DNA of 64,000 nt from Brevundimonas albigilva (GCF_023503965.1 NZ_CP097298.1:1939001-2003000); one strand, 5' to 3'; shown: positions 9,958-21,550, counted from the first letter of the stretch. Numbers and translations are program-made. The notes: generated by a model from the sequence alone, not told the origin.

Positions 9958-11076
9958 TTAGAAGTTGATGTCGATGGTGGCGCGACGGTTGAGCGGCTCA
10001 CGCACGCCGTCGGCCGTGGCCTTGGCCAGCTGGGTCTCGCCCTTGCCGTCCAGGGCGATCACGCCGCCGTTGACGCCTTGAGCCACGAGGGCGTCGGCGA
10101 CGGTGCGGGCGCGTCGGTTGGACAGGCCGATGTTATAGGCGGCCGAGCCGGAGGTGTCGGCGTGGCCGACGACCAGGACGCGGGTCGGACGGCCCGACTT
10201 GGCGTAGTTGGCGGCCTGGGTGACGACGGAGCGGGCTTCGGCGGTGAGGTCGGAGCGATCCCAGTCGAAATAGACCACGAACTGACGCGCCTGCGGGGTC
10301 GCCGGAGGCGGCGGCGGGGGCGGCGGCGGCGGGGGAGGCGGCGGCGGGGGCGGAGGCGGCGGCGGCGGGGGAGGCGGAGCCTCTTCGGCGCCGAAGCTGT
10401 AGCGCAGGCCCAGGGTCACGGTGTGCGACTGGTCGTAGTCGCCGTCGAACACTCCGTAATCCGTGCCGGACGAGAACGACTTGAACTCCGCGTCGCCCGT
10501 CAGATAGCGGTAGGTCAGGTCGACGTTGGCGCGGTCGCTGATAGCCCACGCCAGACCGGCGATGGCTTGCGCGGCGAAGTTCATGTTGCTGTCGTCGATC
10601 GACAACTGCTCTCCGGTCCCGGCCAGGATGCCGCGAGCTTGGGTGTCGACGTAGTTCACGCCAGCGCCCAGGCCCACAAACGGACGGATGCCCCAGTCGG
10701 ACGAGCCGATGTCGTAGATGACATTGAACATGGCGGTCGTCGCGGCGATGTCGCCGGACGCGTCGTAGGACGCCAGGCCGCCCGTGGCCGGGCTGCTGTC
10801 GGTCAGCTCCGTCTTGCGGTAACCGCCTTCCAGTTCGACGCGCCAGTTCGGGTTGAACCGGTAGCCCAGGCGAGCAAAAGCCGCCCAGCCATCGTCCGTT
10901 TCCAACTTGATGTTGTCGGCGGTGGTGGCCGATTCGATGTTGACGTCGTCCAGAGTGGTCCAGCCGGCGTCGATAGCGCCGTACCAACCGTTCGGCTCAG
11001 CCGAAGCAGCGCCGGCGGACAGCGCCAGGGCGGCGGCCGCTGCGCTGGAGGCCAAAACCAAAGTCTTCATACGCAT
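9958..11076 (-). CDS. OmpA-family outer-membrane beta-barrel porin
   Basis: 372 residues. A signal peptide ending at AGAASA is followed by an eight-strand OmpA/OmpW-like barrel (GWYGAIDAGW ... HTVTLGLRYSFG). Then comes a run of 25 consecutive prolines encoded at 10303-10377, and a C-terminal peptidoglycan-binding domain (VVGHADTSG, LSNRRA, NRRATIDINF ending in Phe, the BAM recognition residue). It links outer membrane and cell wall. The first ATG at 11076 and a second at 11070 are both possible starts. Two hairpins follow the stop. Confidence 0.93.
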   Translation of the reverse strand: MRMKTLVLASSAAAAALALSAGAASAEPNGWYGAIDAGWTTLDDVNIESATTADNIKLETDDGWAAFARLGYRFNPNWRVELEGGYRKTELTDSSPATGGLASYDASGDIAATTAMFNVIYDIGSSDWGIRPFVGLGAGVNYVDTQARGILAGTGEQLSIDDSNMNFAAQAIAGLAWAISDRANVDLTYRYLTGDAEFKSFSSGTDYGVFDGDYDQSHTVTLGLRYSFGAEEAPPPPPPPPPPPPPPPPPPPPPPPPPATPQARQFVVYFDWDRSDLTAEARSVVTQAANYAKSGRPTRVLVVGHADTSGSAAYNIGLSNRRARTVADALVAQGVNGGVIALDGKGETQLAKATADGVREPLNRRATIDINF

Positions 11077-11287
11077 AAGGGGAAGCCCTCCGCTTTTCAG
11101 GATTGTGCGGCGGAAACGACCGCCTGATTGCGCTCATAACAGCACCGCTGCCACAGGTCGAGGCGAAAACAGGCCGGCGAGGGCCTCATTCGTCGAGCGT
11201 GGCGTTGATGCTACACGGAAAATTCTGCCCAGAGACCCCCGCGACGCCATCTAAATGTGGCTGGGCGGCGCCGGTTCCACGACGATG

Positions 11288-12019
11288 TCAGAATTCGCTG
11301 ACGGCCCCCGGGCGCCGCGCGCGCGACTTCAGCCACATCACGCCCGCCAGATCGGACACTGACGCGCGAAGCCGTCCCCAGTTGGTGTATTTCGACCGCC
11401 CCGTCTTACGATGCCGATGGCCGACGTCCAGATACTGGTTGCGATAGCCCTCGCGGATCATCAGCGCCGGCAGATAGCGGTGGACGTGATCGAAATAGGG
11501 CAGCCGCAGAAAGGCCTCGCGGCGAAACGCCTTCAGGCCGCAGCCGGTGTCGTCGGCGTCGTCGCCCAGCAGGCGCCGGCGGATGCGATTGGCCCACAGC
11601 GACGCCTGGCGCTTGGAGGCGCTGTCCTGCCGGCGCGCGCGGCGGCCGCCGACCAGGGCCACGTCCGGCGAAGCGGCGGCCAGGGCGTCGACCAGGCGCG
11701 GCGCGTCCGCGGGCGGGTTCTGGCCGTCGCCGTCCATCGTCACCACGATCGGCGCGCGGGCCGCCAGCACGCCCGTTCGCACGGCGCGGCTCTGGCCGGC
11801 GTTGGTCGAGTGCGCCAGCACCCGCAGCGTGGGCAAGTCGGTCATCGCCGTCCTGAGTTCGCCCAGGGTGTCGTCGCGACTGGCGTCATCGACGAAGATC
11901 ATCTCGTAGGACCGCCCGGCGAAGGCCTCGGCGATCTCGCGCGCCAGGGCGACGGCGGCGCCGGCTTCGTCGTGGACCGGGACGACGACCGAGATGTCGG
12001 GAAGCGGTTGCGCGTTCAT
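11288..12019 (-). CDS. Glycosyltransferase family 2 (polyprenyl-phosphate sugar transferase type)
   Basis: 243 residues with no membrane tail. GT-A fold motifs are ISVVVPVHDE, the metal-binding DGDGQNP (the DxD region), and GCGLKAFRR near the acceptor site. The nearest family members are ArnC/dolichol-phosphate-mannose-synthase-like enzymes that move a sugar from a nucleotide to undecaprenyl phosphate. The divergent neighbour is a GT39 transferase that uses such lipid-linked sugars, so the pair probably works together on envelope glycosylation. Confidence 0.87.
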   Translation of the reverse strand: MNAQPLPDISVVVPVHDEAGAAVALAREIAEAFAGRSYEMIFVDDASRDDTLGELRTAMTDLPTLRVLAHSTNAGQSRAVRTGVLAARAPIVVTMDGDGQNPPADAPRLVDALAAASPDVALVGGRRARRQDSASKRQASLWANRIRRRLLGDDADDTGCGLKAFRREAFLRLPYFDHVHRYLPALMIREGYRNQYLDVGHRHRKTGRSKYTNWGRLRASVSDLAGVMWLKSRARRPGAVSEF

Positions 12020-12093
12020 GGCGCCTCTTAGCGCACGTCGGGCCGCAGGGGGAGATGGCTGACGTCCCCGCACGCGCCGTGTAAGACGGACGC

Positions 12094-13787
12094 ATGAACC
12101 GTATCGACCTTGATCGCCTCGTCGCCGGCTGGCGGGGCCCGCTTCTGGCGGCGCTGCTGGCGCTGGTCGCCGGCCTGCCCGGCCTGCTGCTGCTGCCGCC
12201 GCTGGACCGCGACGAGAGCCGCTTCGCCCAGGCCACGGCCCAGATGCTGGAAAGCGGCGACTATGTCGACATTCGCTTCCAGGACGATCCGCGGTGGAAG
12301 AAGCCGGTCGGCATCTACTGGCTTCAGGCGGCGGCGGTGTCCCTGACGTCGGACGTCGAGGATCGCCAGATCGCGCCTTACCGGATCCCGTCGCTTCTGG
12401 GCGCGATGCTGGCGGCCTGGGCGACGGCGTGGGCGGGCGCGGCCCTGTTCGGATCGCGCGTCGGCTTCTTCGGCGGGGCGATCCTGGGGGCCACCTTCCT
12501 GTTGTCGACCGAGGCGGGGATCGCCAAAACCGACGCCATGCTGTGCGGGGCCACCACCCTGGCCATGGCGGCCCTGGCGCGCATCTACATGGCCTCGCGC
12601 GCGGGGGAACGGCCCGCCCGGCCGCACAAGCTGCTGTTCTGGCTGGGCCTGGGCCTGTCGATCCTGATCAAGGGGCCGATCGGCCTGATGGTCGTGGCCC
12701 TGGCGATCCTGGCCGTGTCGATCTGGGATCGGGACTTCAGGTGGCTGTATCGCCTCGGGTGGGGGTGGGGGCTGCCCCTGGTGGCGCTGATGGTCGGTCC
12801 CTGGGCCATCGCCATCACCATCGCCACCGACGGCGGCTTCTGGCGCGAGGCCATCGGCGGCGACCTGGCGCCCAAGATCGCCGGCGCCCACGAAAGCCAT
12901 TCGGGCTTCCCCGGCATGTATCTGGTGCTTGCGCCGCTGCTGTTCTTCCCCGCCACCCTGCTGTTGCCGGCGGCGGTCGCGACCGGCTGGACCCGGCGGG
13001 CCGAGCCGGCGATCCGCTTTCTGGTGTGCTGGCTGGTCCCGGCCTGGCTGGTGTTCGAACTGGCCCCGACCAAGCTGTGGCACTACACCCTGCCGACCTT
13101 CGGCGCCCTGGCCCTTCTGGCCGCCGCCGCCCTGGCCCGGCCCGTCGGCAAGGCGTCGCGCATCGTCGGCGCGGTCCTGGTCGTCGTCGCAGCCCTGCTG
13201 GTCGTGGCCATCACCGTCTATGGCCTGACCGTCTATGGCACCTCGACGGCCCAGACCTGGGCGGCGATCACCGTCGTCTCGGCCTTGGCGGCCGCGGCCG
13301 TGGGGGCGTTCCTGCTGCTGAACAGGGCGGCCGGGGCGGCGCTGATCGCGTCGCTGGCCTTCGGCGTGGTCGCCCACGCGGCCCTTTCGGGAACGATCCG
13401 GCAGCTGCGCCCCTGGCCATCGCGCCCCAGCTTGAGCGCGCGCTGGAGGCGGCGGACCTGCATCCGCGCCAGGGGCGCACGCCCGGCCCCGTCGCGATCA
13501 CCGGCTTCCATGAACCCAGCTTCGTCTTCCTGACCGGTCGCGACACCCAACTGACCGACGCCGAAGGCGCGGCGCGCGCCCTGGCCGAGGGGCGGCCGGC
13601 CATCGTCGAGGCGCGCGACGCCGACGCCTTCCGCGCGGCCTCGTCCCGATTGGGCGTGTCGGGGCGCGCGGCCGGCGTGGTCACGGGCCACAACTATTCC
13701 CAGGGCGACGACGTCAGCCTGACCCTCTACGCGCCGCCCCCTCGCGCTCCGGCCACGCCCGTCGCGACGCGGAGGAGCGGTTCATGA
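12094..13787 (+). CDS. GT39/ArnT-like membrane glycosyltransferase (frameshifted)
   Basis: About 564 residues with 10 or more membrane helices. The N-terminal PPLDRDESRFAQA motif carries the Asp-Glu pair typical of GT39/ArnT catalysis, followed by WKKPVGIYWLQ. The family transfers a sugar from undecaprenyl phosphate to lipid A or protein in the periplasm. The frame is lost in a CCCC run at 13410-13413; one more C rejoins it to AIAPQLERALEAADL and a soluble C-terminal domain. The stop overlaps the next gene's ATG (ATGA), which supports the corrected frame. Confidence 0.87.
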
Positions 13788-14696
13788 GCCGGCCCATCCA
13801 GATCGTGGAGGTGGGCCCGCGCGACGGGCTCCAGAACGAAAAGGCGGTGCTGGCGCCGCCCGTGCGGGCCGAACTGGTGCGTCGGCTGGAGGCCGCCGGC
13901 GCGCGTCGCATCGAGGCCGTCTCCTTCGTCCATCCCAAGTACGTGCCGCAGATGGCGGGGGCGGAAGAGGTGATGGACGGCCTGCCGCGCGAGCCGGGGC
14001 GAAGCCGCATCGGCCTTGTGCTGAACGGTCGGGTACGACCGGGCCCTGGCGACCCCGGTGGACGAGGTCAACGTCGCCCTGTCCGCCACCGACGGCTTCG
14101 GCCTGAAGAACCAGGGGCTGACGGTTCAGGGCCAGCTGGCGATGCTGGGCGAGATCGTCGCGCGCCGTCACAACGCCGCGGCCTCGGACGGCGCGCCGTC
14201 CCTGTCGGCGATGATCTCCTGCGTCTGGGGTTGCCCGTTCGACGGCGAGGTCTCGACGCAGCGGGTCGCCGATGTCGTCGGCGCCGTCGCGGCGATGGGC
14301 GTGGGCGAAATCGGCCTGGCCGACACCATCGGCGCAGGCGATCCCTGGGCGGTGACCCGAAAGGTCGAGGCGGCGCGCCGCGCGGCGCCCGAGGCGACGC
14401 TGAGGCTGCATTTCCACGACACGCGCAACACCGGCCTGGCCAACGCCTATGCAGGCGTGGAGGCGGGGATCGACGTGCTGGACGCCTCGGTCGGCGGCGT
14501 CGGCGGCTGTCCCTTCGCGCCGGGCGCCACCGGCAACATCGCCACCGAGGACCTGGTCTATATGCTGGAACGCGCGGGGTTCGACACCGGCTACGACCTG
14601 GACGCGCTGATCGTTGCGGCGAAATGGATCGGCCAGGCGATCGGCCGGCCCGCGCCGTCGGCCCTCAGCCGCGCCGGGGGCTTTCCAAAAGCCTGA
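13784..14696 (+). CDS. mvaB: Hydroxymethylglutaryl-CoA lyase (frameshifted)
   Basis: The HMG-CoA lyase/TIM-barrel signature VEVGPRDGLQNE is at residues 8-19, FVHPKYVPQM follows, and the second half has the catalytic SVGGVGGCPFAPGATGN and the HFHDTRNTG metal site. The enzyme splits HMG-CoA to acetoacetate and acetyl-CoA in leucine or ketone-body breakdown. The frame breaks near 14032 (LNGR then YDRALATPVDEVNV), corrected by two missing bases or one extra. No leucine-degradation partner genes are adjacent. It overlaps the GT39 gene by 4 bases. Confidence 0.9.
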
Positions 14697-14784
14697 GAGG
14701 CGCGGCTTTGCGAGGGGGCCGCATCGGCGCTATCGTCGATCCGGGTCAACCGCAGGGGGCGGCGCGCCCGTCCCGGACCGACCC

Positions 14785-15201
14785 ATGCTGATCGCCATCC
14801 CGCTGCTGCTGATTCCCGTCGTTCTCTATAACGTCGTGGTGCTGTTCGGCGCGGGCGGCGGGGGACGGGTCGACGCCGACGCCCTGCTGCGCGATCCGGT
14901 CTTTTCGGTCACCATGACGTCCGGCGCGCAATGGACCATCGGCGCGGGGGACATGATCCTGTTCGTCGGGCTGATCCTGCTGTTCTTCGAACTGGTGAAG
15001 TCGACGTCCAGCCAGCGCGCGGCCATCATCAATCACGCCCTGTCGATGGTCCTGTTCATCGCCGTGCTGATCGAATTCCTGCTGCTGCCGGGCTTCGCCA
15101 CCTCGACCTTCTTCCTGATCGTGACGATGGTGCTGCTGGACGTGCTGGCCGGCTTCATCGTCACCATCATCGCCAGCCGCAAGGACTTCGACCTGGCCTG
15201 A
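14785..15201 (+). CDS. Conserved four-helix inner-membrane protein, unknown
   Basis: 138 residues. There is an N-terminal hydrophobic helix, a short periplasmic region (GRVDADALLRDPVFSVTM), then three more helices separated by a basic/serine loop (KSTSSQRAAIINH). The pattern is that of small uncharacterised membrane proteins common in alphaproteobacteria. No function can be assigned. Confidence 0.7.
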   Translation: MLIAIPLLLIPVVLYNVVVLFGAGGGGRVDADALLRDPVFSVTMTSGAQWTIGAGDMILFVGLILLFFELVKSTSSQRAAIINHALSMVLFIAVLIEFLLLPGFATSTFFLIVTMVLLDVLAGFIVTIIASRKDFDLA

Positions 15202-15262
15202 CCCGCCGACGCGCGGCAGGCCGAACCCAAAAAGCCTCAAGCAGCGCGAAGCGCGGCAGGCC

Positions 15263-15337
15263 CTAAGAAAAGGCCGTGAAGATCAGGGCCACGATGCAGA
15301 CGTCGAACAGCTTGGACAGGGCGCCGAGAAGGGGCAC
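15263..15337 (-). CDS. Possible 24-residue hydrophobic peptide
   Basis: GTG start with GGAG six bases upstream. The product begins PLLGALSKLFD and continues as a single hydrophobic helix. Such small membrane peptides exist, but this is too short to judge and lies in an otherwise empty 190-base gap. Confidence 0.22.
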   Translation of the reverse strand: MPLLGALSKLFDVCIVALIFTAFS

Positions 15338-15393
15338 GGGGGCTCCGGGAAACGGGTCGGTTCGTCCCGTCACAGCAAGCCCCGTGCCGTTCC

Positions 15394-15750
15394 TCAGATG
15401 TCGGTGTCGGTGGTCTTTCCGACGGGCGGACGACGCTCTTCCGGGCCCGAATATTCGGTCTCCAGATAGGCGGCGCGGGCCGCGCCCAGCACGGGCGGGC
15501 CGCCGCGGAGGCCCCGCTTCTGACCGGTCTGGCCCATCTGCTGGGCCAGGAAGGCGGCCGCGCCGGGTTCGACCGGCGGCCGCGCGGCAGCTCTTGCCGG
15601 GGACGGGGCGGGCTCGAAGGGGGCCGGTTCGTCGGTGGGAACCAGGGCGCGAACGTCCCGCCGCTGACGCTGGCGGCGCTCGCCCGTCCGGCGTTCGCCC
15701 GCCGGATCGATCGCGCCCGGTCCGACGATGGGGCGGATCTCGTCGGTCAT
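15394..15750 (-). CDS. Hypothetical protein translationally coupled to phaR
   Basis: 118 residues, rich in Arg, Pro and Glu, and probably disordered: basic patches (GERRTGERRQRQRR), then a Pro/Ala middle and an acidic tail. The ATG overlaps the PhaR stop (ATGA), so it is translated with PhaR. No domain recognised. A granule- or regulator-associated role is only a guess from position. Confidence 0.65.
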   Translation of the reverse strand: MTDEIRPIVGPGAIDPAGERRTGERRQRQRRDVRALVPTDEPAPFEPAPSPARAAARPPVEPGAAAFLAQQMGQTGQKRGLRGGPPVLGAARAAYLETEYSGPEERRPPVGKTTDTDI

Positions 15751-16376
15751 TGCGCCGCCTTGCCGCCCCGCGCCAGGCGATCCAGCTGCGCGCGCATCTC
15801 GTCCATCTGGCGGCGCATCTCGTCAAGCGCCGCGTCCGACGAGGTCGCGGGCGGCGCCTCGCTCTCGGCCGCGGTCGGCGCCGGTTCCGCGCGCGGATAG
15901 GCGAAGCCGGGGAACATCTGCAGGGCGCGCTCGAACATGGCCATGTTGGCGCGCGCGGCCTCCTCGATCAGGGTCGCGCCCGAGCCGGAGCCGAAGGCGC
16001 GGCTCATCTGGCTGGCGAACTGCTCCTGCTGACGGCTGAAGTTGGCCAGCGACATTTCCAGATAGGAGGGCAGGACGCCCTGCATCTGGCCGCCGTAGAA
16101 GCCGATCAGCTGGCGCAGGAACTGGACCGGCAGCAGGGCTTCGCCCCGGCTTTCCTCCTCGAAGATGATCTGGGTCAGGATCTGGCGCGTCAGGTCCTCG
16201 TTGGACTTGGCGTCATAGACCACGAACTCCACGCCCTCGCGCACCATGGTCGCCAGGTCCTCCAGCGTGACGTAGGCGCTGGTGCGCGTGTTGTAGAGCC
16301 TGCGGTTCGCATACTTCTTGATGACGATCACCGCCGTGTCGTCGCCTTTTCCGCCCTTGATCTTGTCTTCAGCCAC
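15747..16376 (-). CDS. phaR: Polyhydroxyalkanoate synthesis repressor PhaR
   Basis: The N-terminal PHB accumulation-regulator domain is diagnostic: VIKKYANRRLYNT, then AYVTLEDLA and VVYDAKSNEDLT, followed by the PHB_acc repeats and a Met/Arg-rich C-terminal coiled coil (DEMRRQMDEMRAQLDRL). PhaR binds both polyhydroxybutyrate and DNA to control granule proteins. The GTG at 16376 gives the usual family start (VAEDK...). An upstream ATG at 16406 would add ten residues. It is followed by a coupled hypothetical gene. Confidence 0.92.
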   Translation of the reverse strand: MAEDKIKGGKGDDTAVIVIKKYANRRLYNTRTSAYVTLEDLATMVREGVEFVVYDAKSNEDLTRQILTQIIFEEESRGEALLPVQFLRQLIGFYGGQMQGVLPSYLEMSLANFSRQQEQFASQMSRAFGSGSGATLIEEAARANMAMFERALQMFPGFAYPRAEPAPTAAESEAPPATSSDAALDEMRRQMDEMRAQLDRLARGGKAAQ

Positions 16377-16463
16377 GCTTGTTCTCGCGATGTTGCAACG
16401 CCGCACTATCGTCCGTTGCGACGCGAAGCGCCAGAGGGCGCCCCGCAGGGCGCCAAAGCCGCC

Positions 16464-17175
16464 TCAGTGGCTCATGGCCGGGGCCAGGACCACGCCGACC
16501 AGGACCGCCGTCCAGTGGACCGTCGCGCCGGTGACGACGAAGCCATGCCAGATGGCGCGACGGAACCGCACCTTGGGGCTGATGAAGACGAACACGCCGG
16601 CCGTGTAGATCAGCCCGCCCAGCACCAGCAGGCCCAGGGCCACCGGGTGCACCGTCTCGACCATCGGCTTCAGGGCGGCCACGGCCAGCCAGCCGAAAAG
16701 GACATAGACCGCGCTCCAGAACCGGTCCGAGATGCGCGGGGCGAACAGCTTCACCCCCGCCCCGGCGAACGCCAGCGTCCAGATCAGGGCGGTGAAGCCG
16801 ATCGACCACGCCCCCTCGAAGCGCTGGGTGGTGAAGGGGGTGTAGCTGCCCGCGATCATCAGGAAGATGGCGGCCTCGTCCAGCCGGCGCAGCACCGGCC
16901 GCGCGGCGCAGGGGTTGGCCTGGTTGTAGAGGGTGGAGGCCGTCAGCATGCCGACCAGGCAAAGGGCGTAGATCGCCGTCGCCATGACCCCGCCGATCCC
17001 CGCATAGACGCCCGCCAACCCGGCCAGGATGATCGCCAACGGCCGCCAACATCAGGCCCACGACATGAACCCACAGGTCCGCCAGCTTCTCGGCGCGCGA
17101 CTGGTAGTGCTCGATCATGTCCAGCTCGTCCGGGGTGCAGACGTGGGTGACGAGACGTTTCAGCGTGCCAAGCAT
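16464..17175 (-). CDS. Hemolysin III family (PAQR-like) membrane protein (frameshifted)
   Basis: Seven membrane helices with the family motifs: [15 protein letters not shown] at the first helix, Tyr/Asn of [22 protein letters not shown], and the final [12 protein letters not shown]. The His/Asp residues form the predicted metal site of the PAQR fold. The N-terminal ~45 residues are in one frame and the rest in another; a missing base near 17038 joins them. Despite the family name, hemolysis is rarely the true role. Confidence 0.87.
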
Positions 17176-17323
17176 GGCCTTTCCAATCCTGGACCGCGAC
17201 GATCGTTCCGCCACAATGGGCCGACAGGATGACGATTGGCTGAACAGGCGCCTGGATGGGTGACGAAGCCGGCCGGATGCGGCAAAAGCGCAACGCAGCA
17301 ATTTCAGCAGCGAGTGAAATCCC

Positions 17324-18497
<1,174 letters not shown>

Positions 18498-18504
18498 CGC
18501 AATG

Positions 18505-18531
18505 AAAAAGGGGCGACGTTTCCGTCGCCCC
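18505..18531 (-). terminator. Terminator of the M28 peptidase gene
   Basis: A 9-bp perfect stem (18510-18518 with 18523-18531) and loop TTTC. On the minus strand it is followed by five T, so it serves the gene at 18553. It has no T-run in the plus direction. Confidence 0.8.
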
Positions 18532-18552
18532 GTGCTGGCCCGGCCTTCCGGC

Positions 18553-20156
18553 TCAGTCCTGCGGATATTCGAACGGATCGCTGGGCGTCGGCTGGGTGGG
18601 CAGCGGCATGCGCGGCAGCGGTTCGTCGCGATTGGCGGCGTTCAGCAGGAAGCTGGCCAGGATGATGGCCGCCTGGCGCATGTCTTCCGGCTTCAGGTGG
18701 TCGTAGCTGTCGATGCTGGTGTGGTGGATGCGCGCGGAGTAGTCGAGCGGGTCCTGGATGAACTGATAGCCGGGAATGCCCACCGCCTGCATATAGACGT
18801 GGTCGGTGCCGCCGGAGTTGCGCAAGGACACGGTGGTCGCCCCCATGCTGGCGAAGGGCGCCAGCCACTCCTGGAAGATCGGGGCGGCGGCGACATTGCC
18901 CTCGGCGTTGATGCCCCGGATCCTGCCCGAGCCGTTGTCGATGTTGAAATAGGCGACCAGGTCGCGATAGCCGGGCCGCGGCTCGATCGGCCAGCGGTTG
19001 CGCCAGGTGCGGTTGTTCGGCAGGTCCGCCCAGGCGGGGTCCGTCGCCGGGGCCCGGGTCGCCAGGTAACGGTCGACATAGGCCAGGGAGCCCAGCAGCC
19101 CCTGTTCCTCGCCGTTCCACAGGGCGAAGCGGATGGTGCGCTTGGGCCGCACGTTCAGCGCCTTCAGGATGCGCGCGGCCTCCATGACCACGGCGCTGCC
19201 GGCCGCATTGTCCTGCGCCCCGTCCGAGGCGACCCAGCTGTCCAGGTGGGCGCCGGCCATGACGTATTCGGACCCGCGCGCCGTGCCGGGAATGTCGGCC
19301 AGGATGTTGTAGGCGTTGACGTCCTCGTCGTGGAACCGGACCTCGCTGTTCAGCTCCAGCGTCGGCGGGGCGTCGGTCAGGGCCAGGCGCGCCAGGCGGC
19401 GGTAGTCCTCGGCCGCCAGCTCCATGCCCGCCAGCTTCGGCGTCGCGCCGACCTGATAGGTGTAGCCCGTGCCGTGCAGCAGGCCGCCGTCGCGCTGAGA
19501 AATCCGGACCCAGGCCAGGGCCCCTTCCTCGACCAGGAAGGCGTCCATGCGGGCGGCGAAATCGGCCGTCTTCAGCTGGCGCTCGATGGCGGCCGGCGAA
19601 TATTGCGGCTGGTTGTAGGTGTTGCGCTCGGCCAGCTCGGCGCTGGTCCAGCGGCGGAAGGCGGGCTCGGTCGGCTCGGACCCCGCGCCGGGCTGGGAGA
19701 TCATGACGATCTTGCCCGCCAGCTTGCCGCGCCACTTGTCGAAGTCCTCGACCTTGGAGATCGGGGCCACGACGACGCCGGCGCTGATCGGTCCGTTGGT
19801 GCCCGGCGTCCAGGCCACCGGAATGGCGCGCAGGTCCAGCGGTCGCGGCGCGGTCATCCGCGCGCTGGAGCGGACGACCTCCCAGCCGCGCCCGAACTCG
19901 AAGCCCTCGGCGCGGACGTTGGACAGGCCCCAGTCGCGGAACTGCTGCTGGGCCCAGCGCTCGGCCTGGCGCATCTGGGGCGATTGGTCATCCGCCCGCC
20001 GATCCGGTCGGTCAGCCAGGCCGCGGTCTGCATCACCTGGCTGTGGTTCAGCCCCTGGTCGATGATGCCGTTGACGGCGACGCGGTCCACCGACTGGGCG
20101 GCGACCGGCGTGGCCAGCAGGGCGGCGGCGGAAACGAAGGCGAGAAGACGCGACAT
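18553..20156 (-). CDS. Secreted M28 family metallopeptidase (frameshifted)
   Basis: About 534 residues with a Sec signal ending AQS. The mature part has a PA-like insert and the M28 zinc site: [19 protein letters not shown] (His, Asp), NGEEQGLLG (Glu pair), an Asp in FNID, and GTDHVY (His). The family are aminopeptidases or carboxypeptidases of the periplasm. The frame breaks near 19982: MTN is followed by [13 protein letters not shown] in another frame, repaired by one base in the ATTG context. It has its own terminator. Confidence 0.9.
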
Positions 20157-20244
20157 GGAAGGCAACCCCTGAATCGGACAGGGGCGCATCTGAAGCGATC
20201 CGGCCGTTCAGCGCAAATCCGGGCGCGGATGTCTGGCGCGGCGA

Positions 20245-21210
20245 TCAGCCCCAGGGGCCGCGCGGCCTGTCCGGCGTGGTCGGCACGCCGGTGGTGGTCG
20301 GCGCCGCGGACGGCCGGGACGGGATCGGTTCGGCGACGGCGCGGGGCCGCATTCCCATCTTCGTCCCCAGCTCCATCAGCGCGCGCACGCGGTTGCCGGT
20401 GGCGGGGTGGGTCGAGAACAGGTTGTCGGCGCCCTTGCCGGCCAGCGGATTGATGATGAACAGCTGGCCCGAGGCCGGATTGCGCTCGGCCGTCGGATTG
20501 TGGATGCGCCTGGCGTAGGTCTCGATCTTCTGCAGCGCGCTGGCCAGGGCGTGGGGATCGCCGGCGATCTCGGCGCCGACGCGGTCGGCTTCGTATTCGC
20601 GGGCGCGGCTGATGGCCATCTGCACCAGGCCGGCGGCCATCGGCGCCAGGATCATCAGCGCCAGGGTCCCGACCAGGCCGCCGGGCCGCTCGCGGTCGTC
20701 GCCGCCGCCGAAGAACAGGGCGAAGTTGGCCAGGGCGGCGATGGCGCCGGCGATGGTGGCCGTCACCGTCATGGTCAGGGTGTCGCGGTTCTTCACATGG
20801 GCCAGTTCGTGGGCCATCACGCCGCGCACCTCTTCGCGCGTCAGCATGTCCAGCAGGCCGGTGGTGGCGCAGACGGCGGCGTTCTCGGGATTGCGGCCGG
20901 TGGCGAAGGCGTTGGGCTGGTCGTTGGGGATGATGGCGACCTGCGGCTGGGGCATGCCGGCGTCGGCGGCCATCTGGCGCACGTCGGCGACATAGTTCCG
21001 GACCACGGCGTTCGGATGGTTCTCGTCCACCGGCTGGGCGCGGTACATGCGCAGCACGATCTTGTCGGCGTTCCAGTAGCTGAAGACGTTCATGCCGCCC
21101 GCGACCAGCAGGGCGATCAGCATGCCGGGCACGCGACCGATCATGTAGCCGATCCCCATGAACAGGGCGGTCAGGACGGCCAGGAGAATGAAGGTCTTCA
21201 GATGGTTCAT
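20245..21210 (-). CDS. htpX: Membrane-bound zinc protease HtpX
   Basis: 321 residues. Two N-terminal membrane helices precede HELAH at 134-138. The third zinc ligand is Glu205 in SRAREYEAD, and a second hydrophobic pair lies between them. HtpX degrades damaged inner-membrane proteins, with its active site in the cytoplasm, under envelope or heat stress. The C-terminal ~30 residues are a Pro/Thr-rich extension beyond the usual family end. Confidence 0.94.
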   Translation of the reverse strand: MNHLKTFILLAVLTALFMGIGYMIGRVPGMLIALLVAGGMNVFSYWNADKIVLRMYRAQPVDENHPNAVVRNYVADVRQMAADAGMPQPQVAIIPNDQPNAFATGRNPENAAVCATTGLLDMLTREEVRGVMAHELAHVKNRDTLTMTVTATIAGAIAALANFALFFGGGDDRERPGGLVGTLALMILAPMAAGLVQMAISRAREYEADRVGAEIAGDPHALASALQKIETYARRIHNPTAERNPASGQLFIINPLAGKGADNLFSTHPATGNRVRALMELGTKMGMRPRAVAEPIPSRPSAAPTTTGVPTTPDRPRGPWG

Positions 21211-21248
21211 CGCACCGCCTATTTGAGGCCGGACGCCATGCCTCTCAA

Positions 21249-21485
21249 GTGAGCCGCCCTGTGACCGAACATCCCACCCCCGCCCCGGCCTTTAACGCCG
21301 ACGTGCCGCACGCCACGACCGAGCGCCCGCTGAGCGAGACGGCGCGCCAGGCGCTGCTGGAGGCTGCGGAACGCCGCGCCGCGCAGGCGCCGACGCCGGC
21401 CGAGGTCGAGCATGGCGGACCGCGGGGGCCCGAACCCACCCGCTACGGCGACTGGGAGAAGAAGGGGCTGGCGATCGACTTCTGA
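21249..21485 (+). CDS. DUF1674 protein (SDHAF4-like)
   Basis: 78 residues from a GTG. The C-terminal block [18 protein letters not shown] and the final AIDF are the diagnostic DUF1674 signature. The family includes eukaryotic Sdh8/SDHAF4, which helps flavinylated succinate dehydrogenase assemble. The bacterial role is inferred from that homology. It stands alone, divergent from htpX and separate from any sdh gene in this window. Confidence 0.82.
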   Translation: MSRPVTEHPTPAPAFNADVPHATTERPLSETARQALLEAAERRAAQAPTPAEVEHGGPRGPEPTRYGDWEKKGLAIDF

Positions 21486-21550
21486 CCCGGCCAGAGGGCG
21501 GTCAGGCCTGGGACTTGCCTAAGGATTCGTGAATCAGCGGAGCCTGTCCC

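Noticed and set aside
10305..10380. CGG-rich repeat as a CRISPR-like or G-quadruplex regulatory array
   Set aside because: The bases encode the proline linker of OmpA in frame. There are no spacers; G-quadruplex formation is possible but unsupported.
15211..15262. Two direct copies of GCGCGGCAGGCC as attachment sites of a mobile element
   Set aside because: Only 12 bases each, 40 bases apart, with no integrase or cargo between them.
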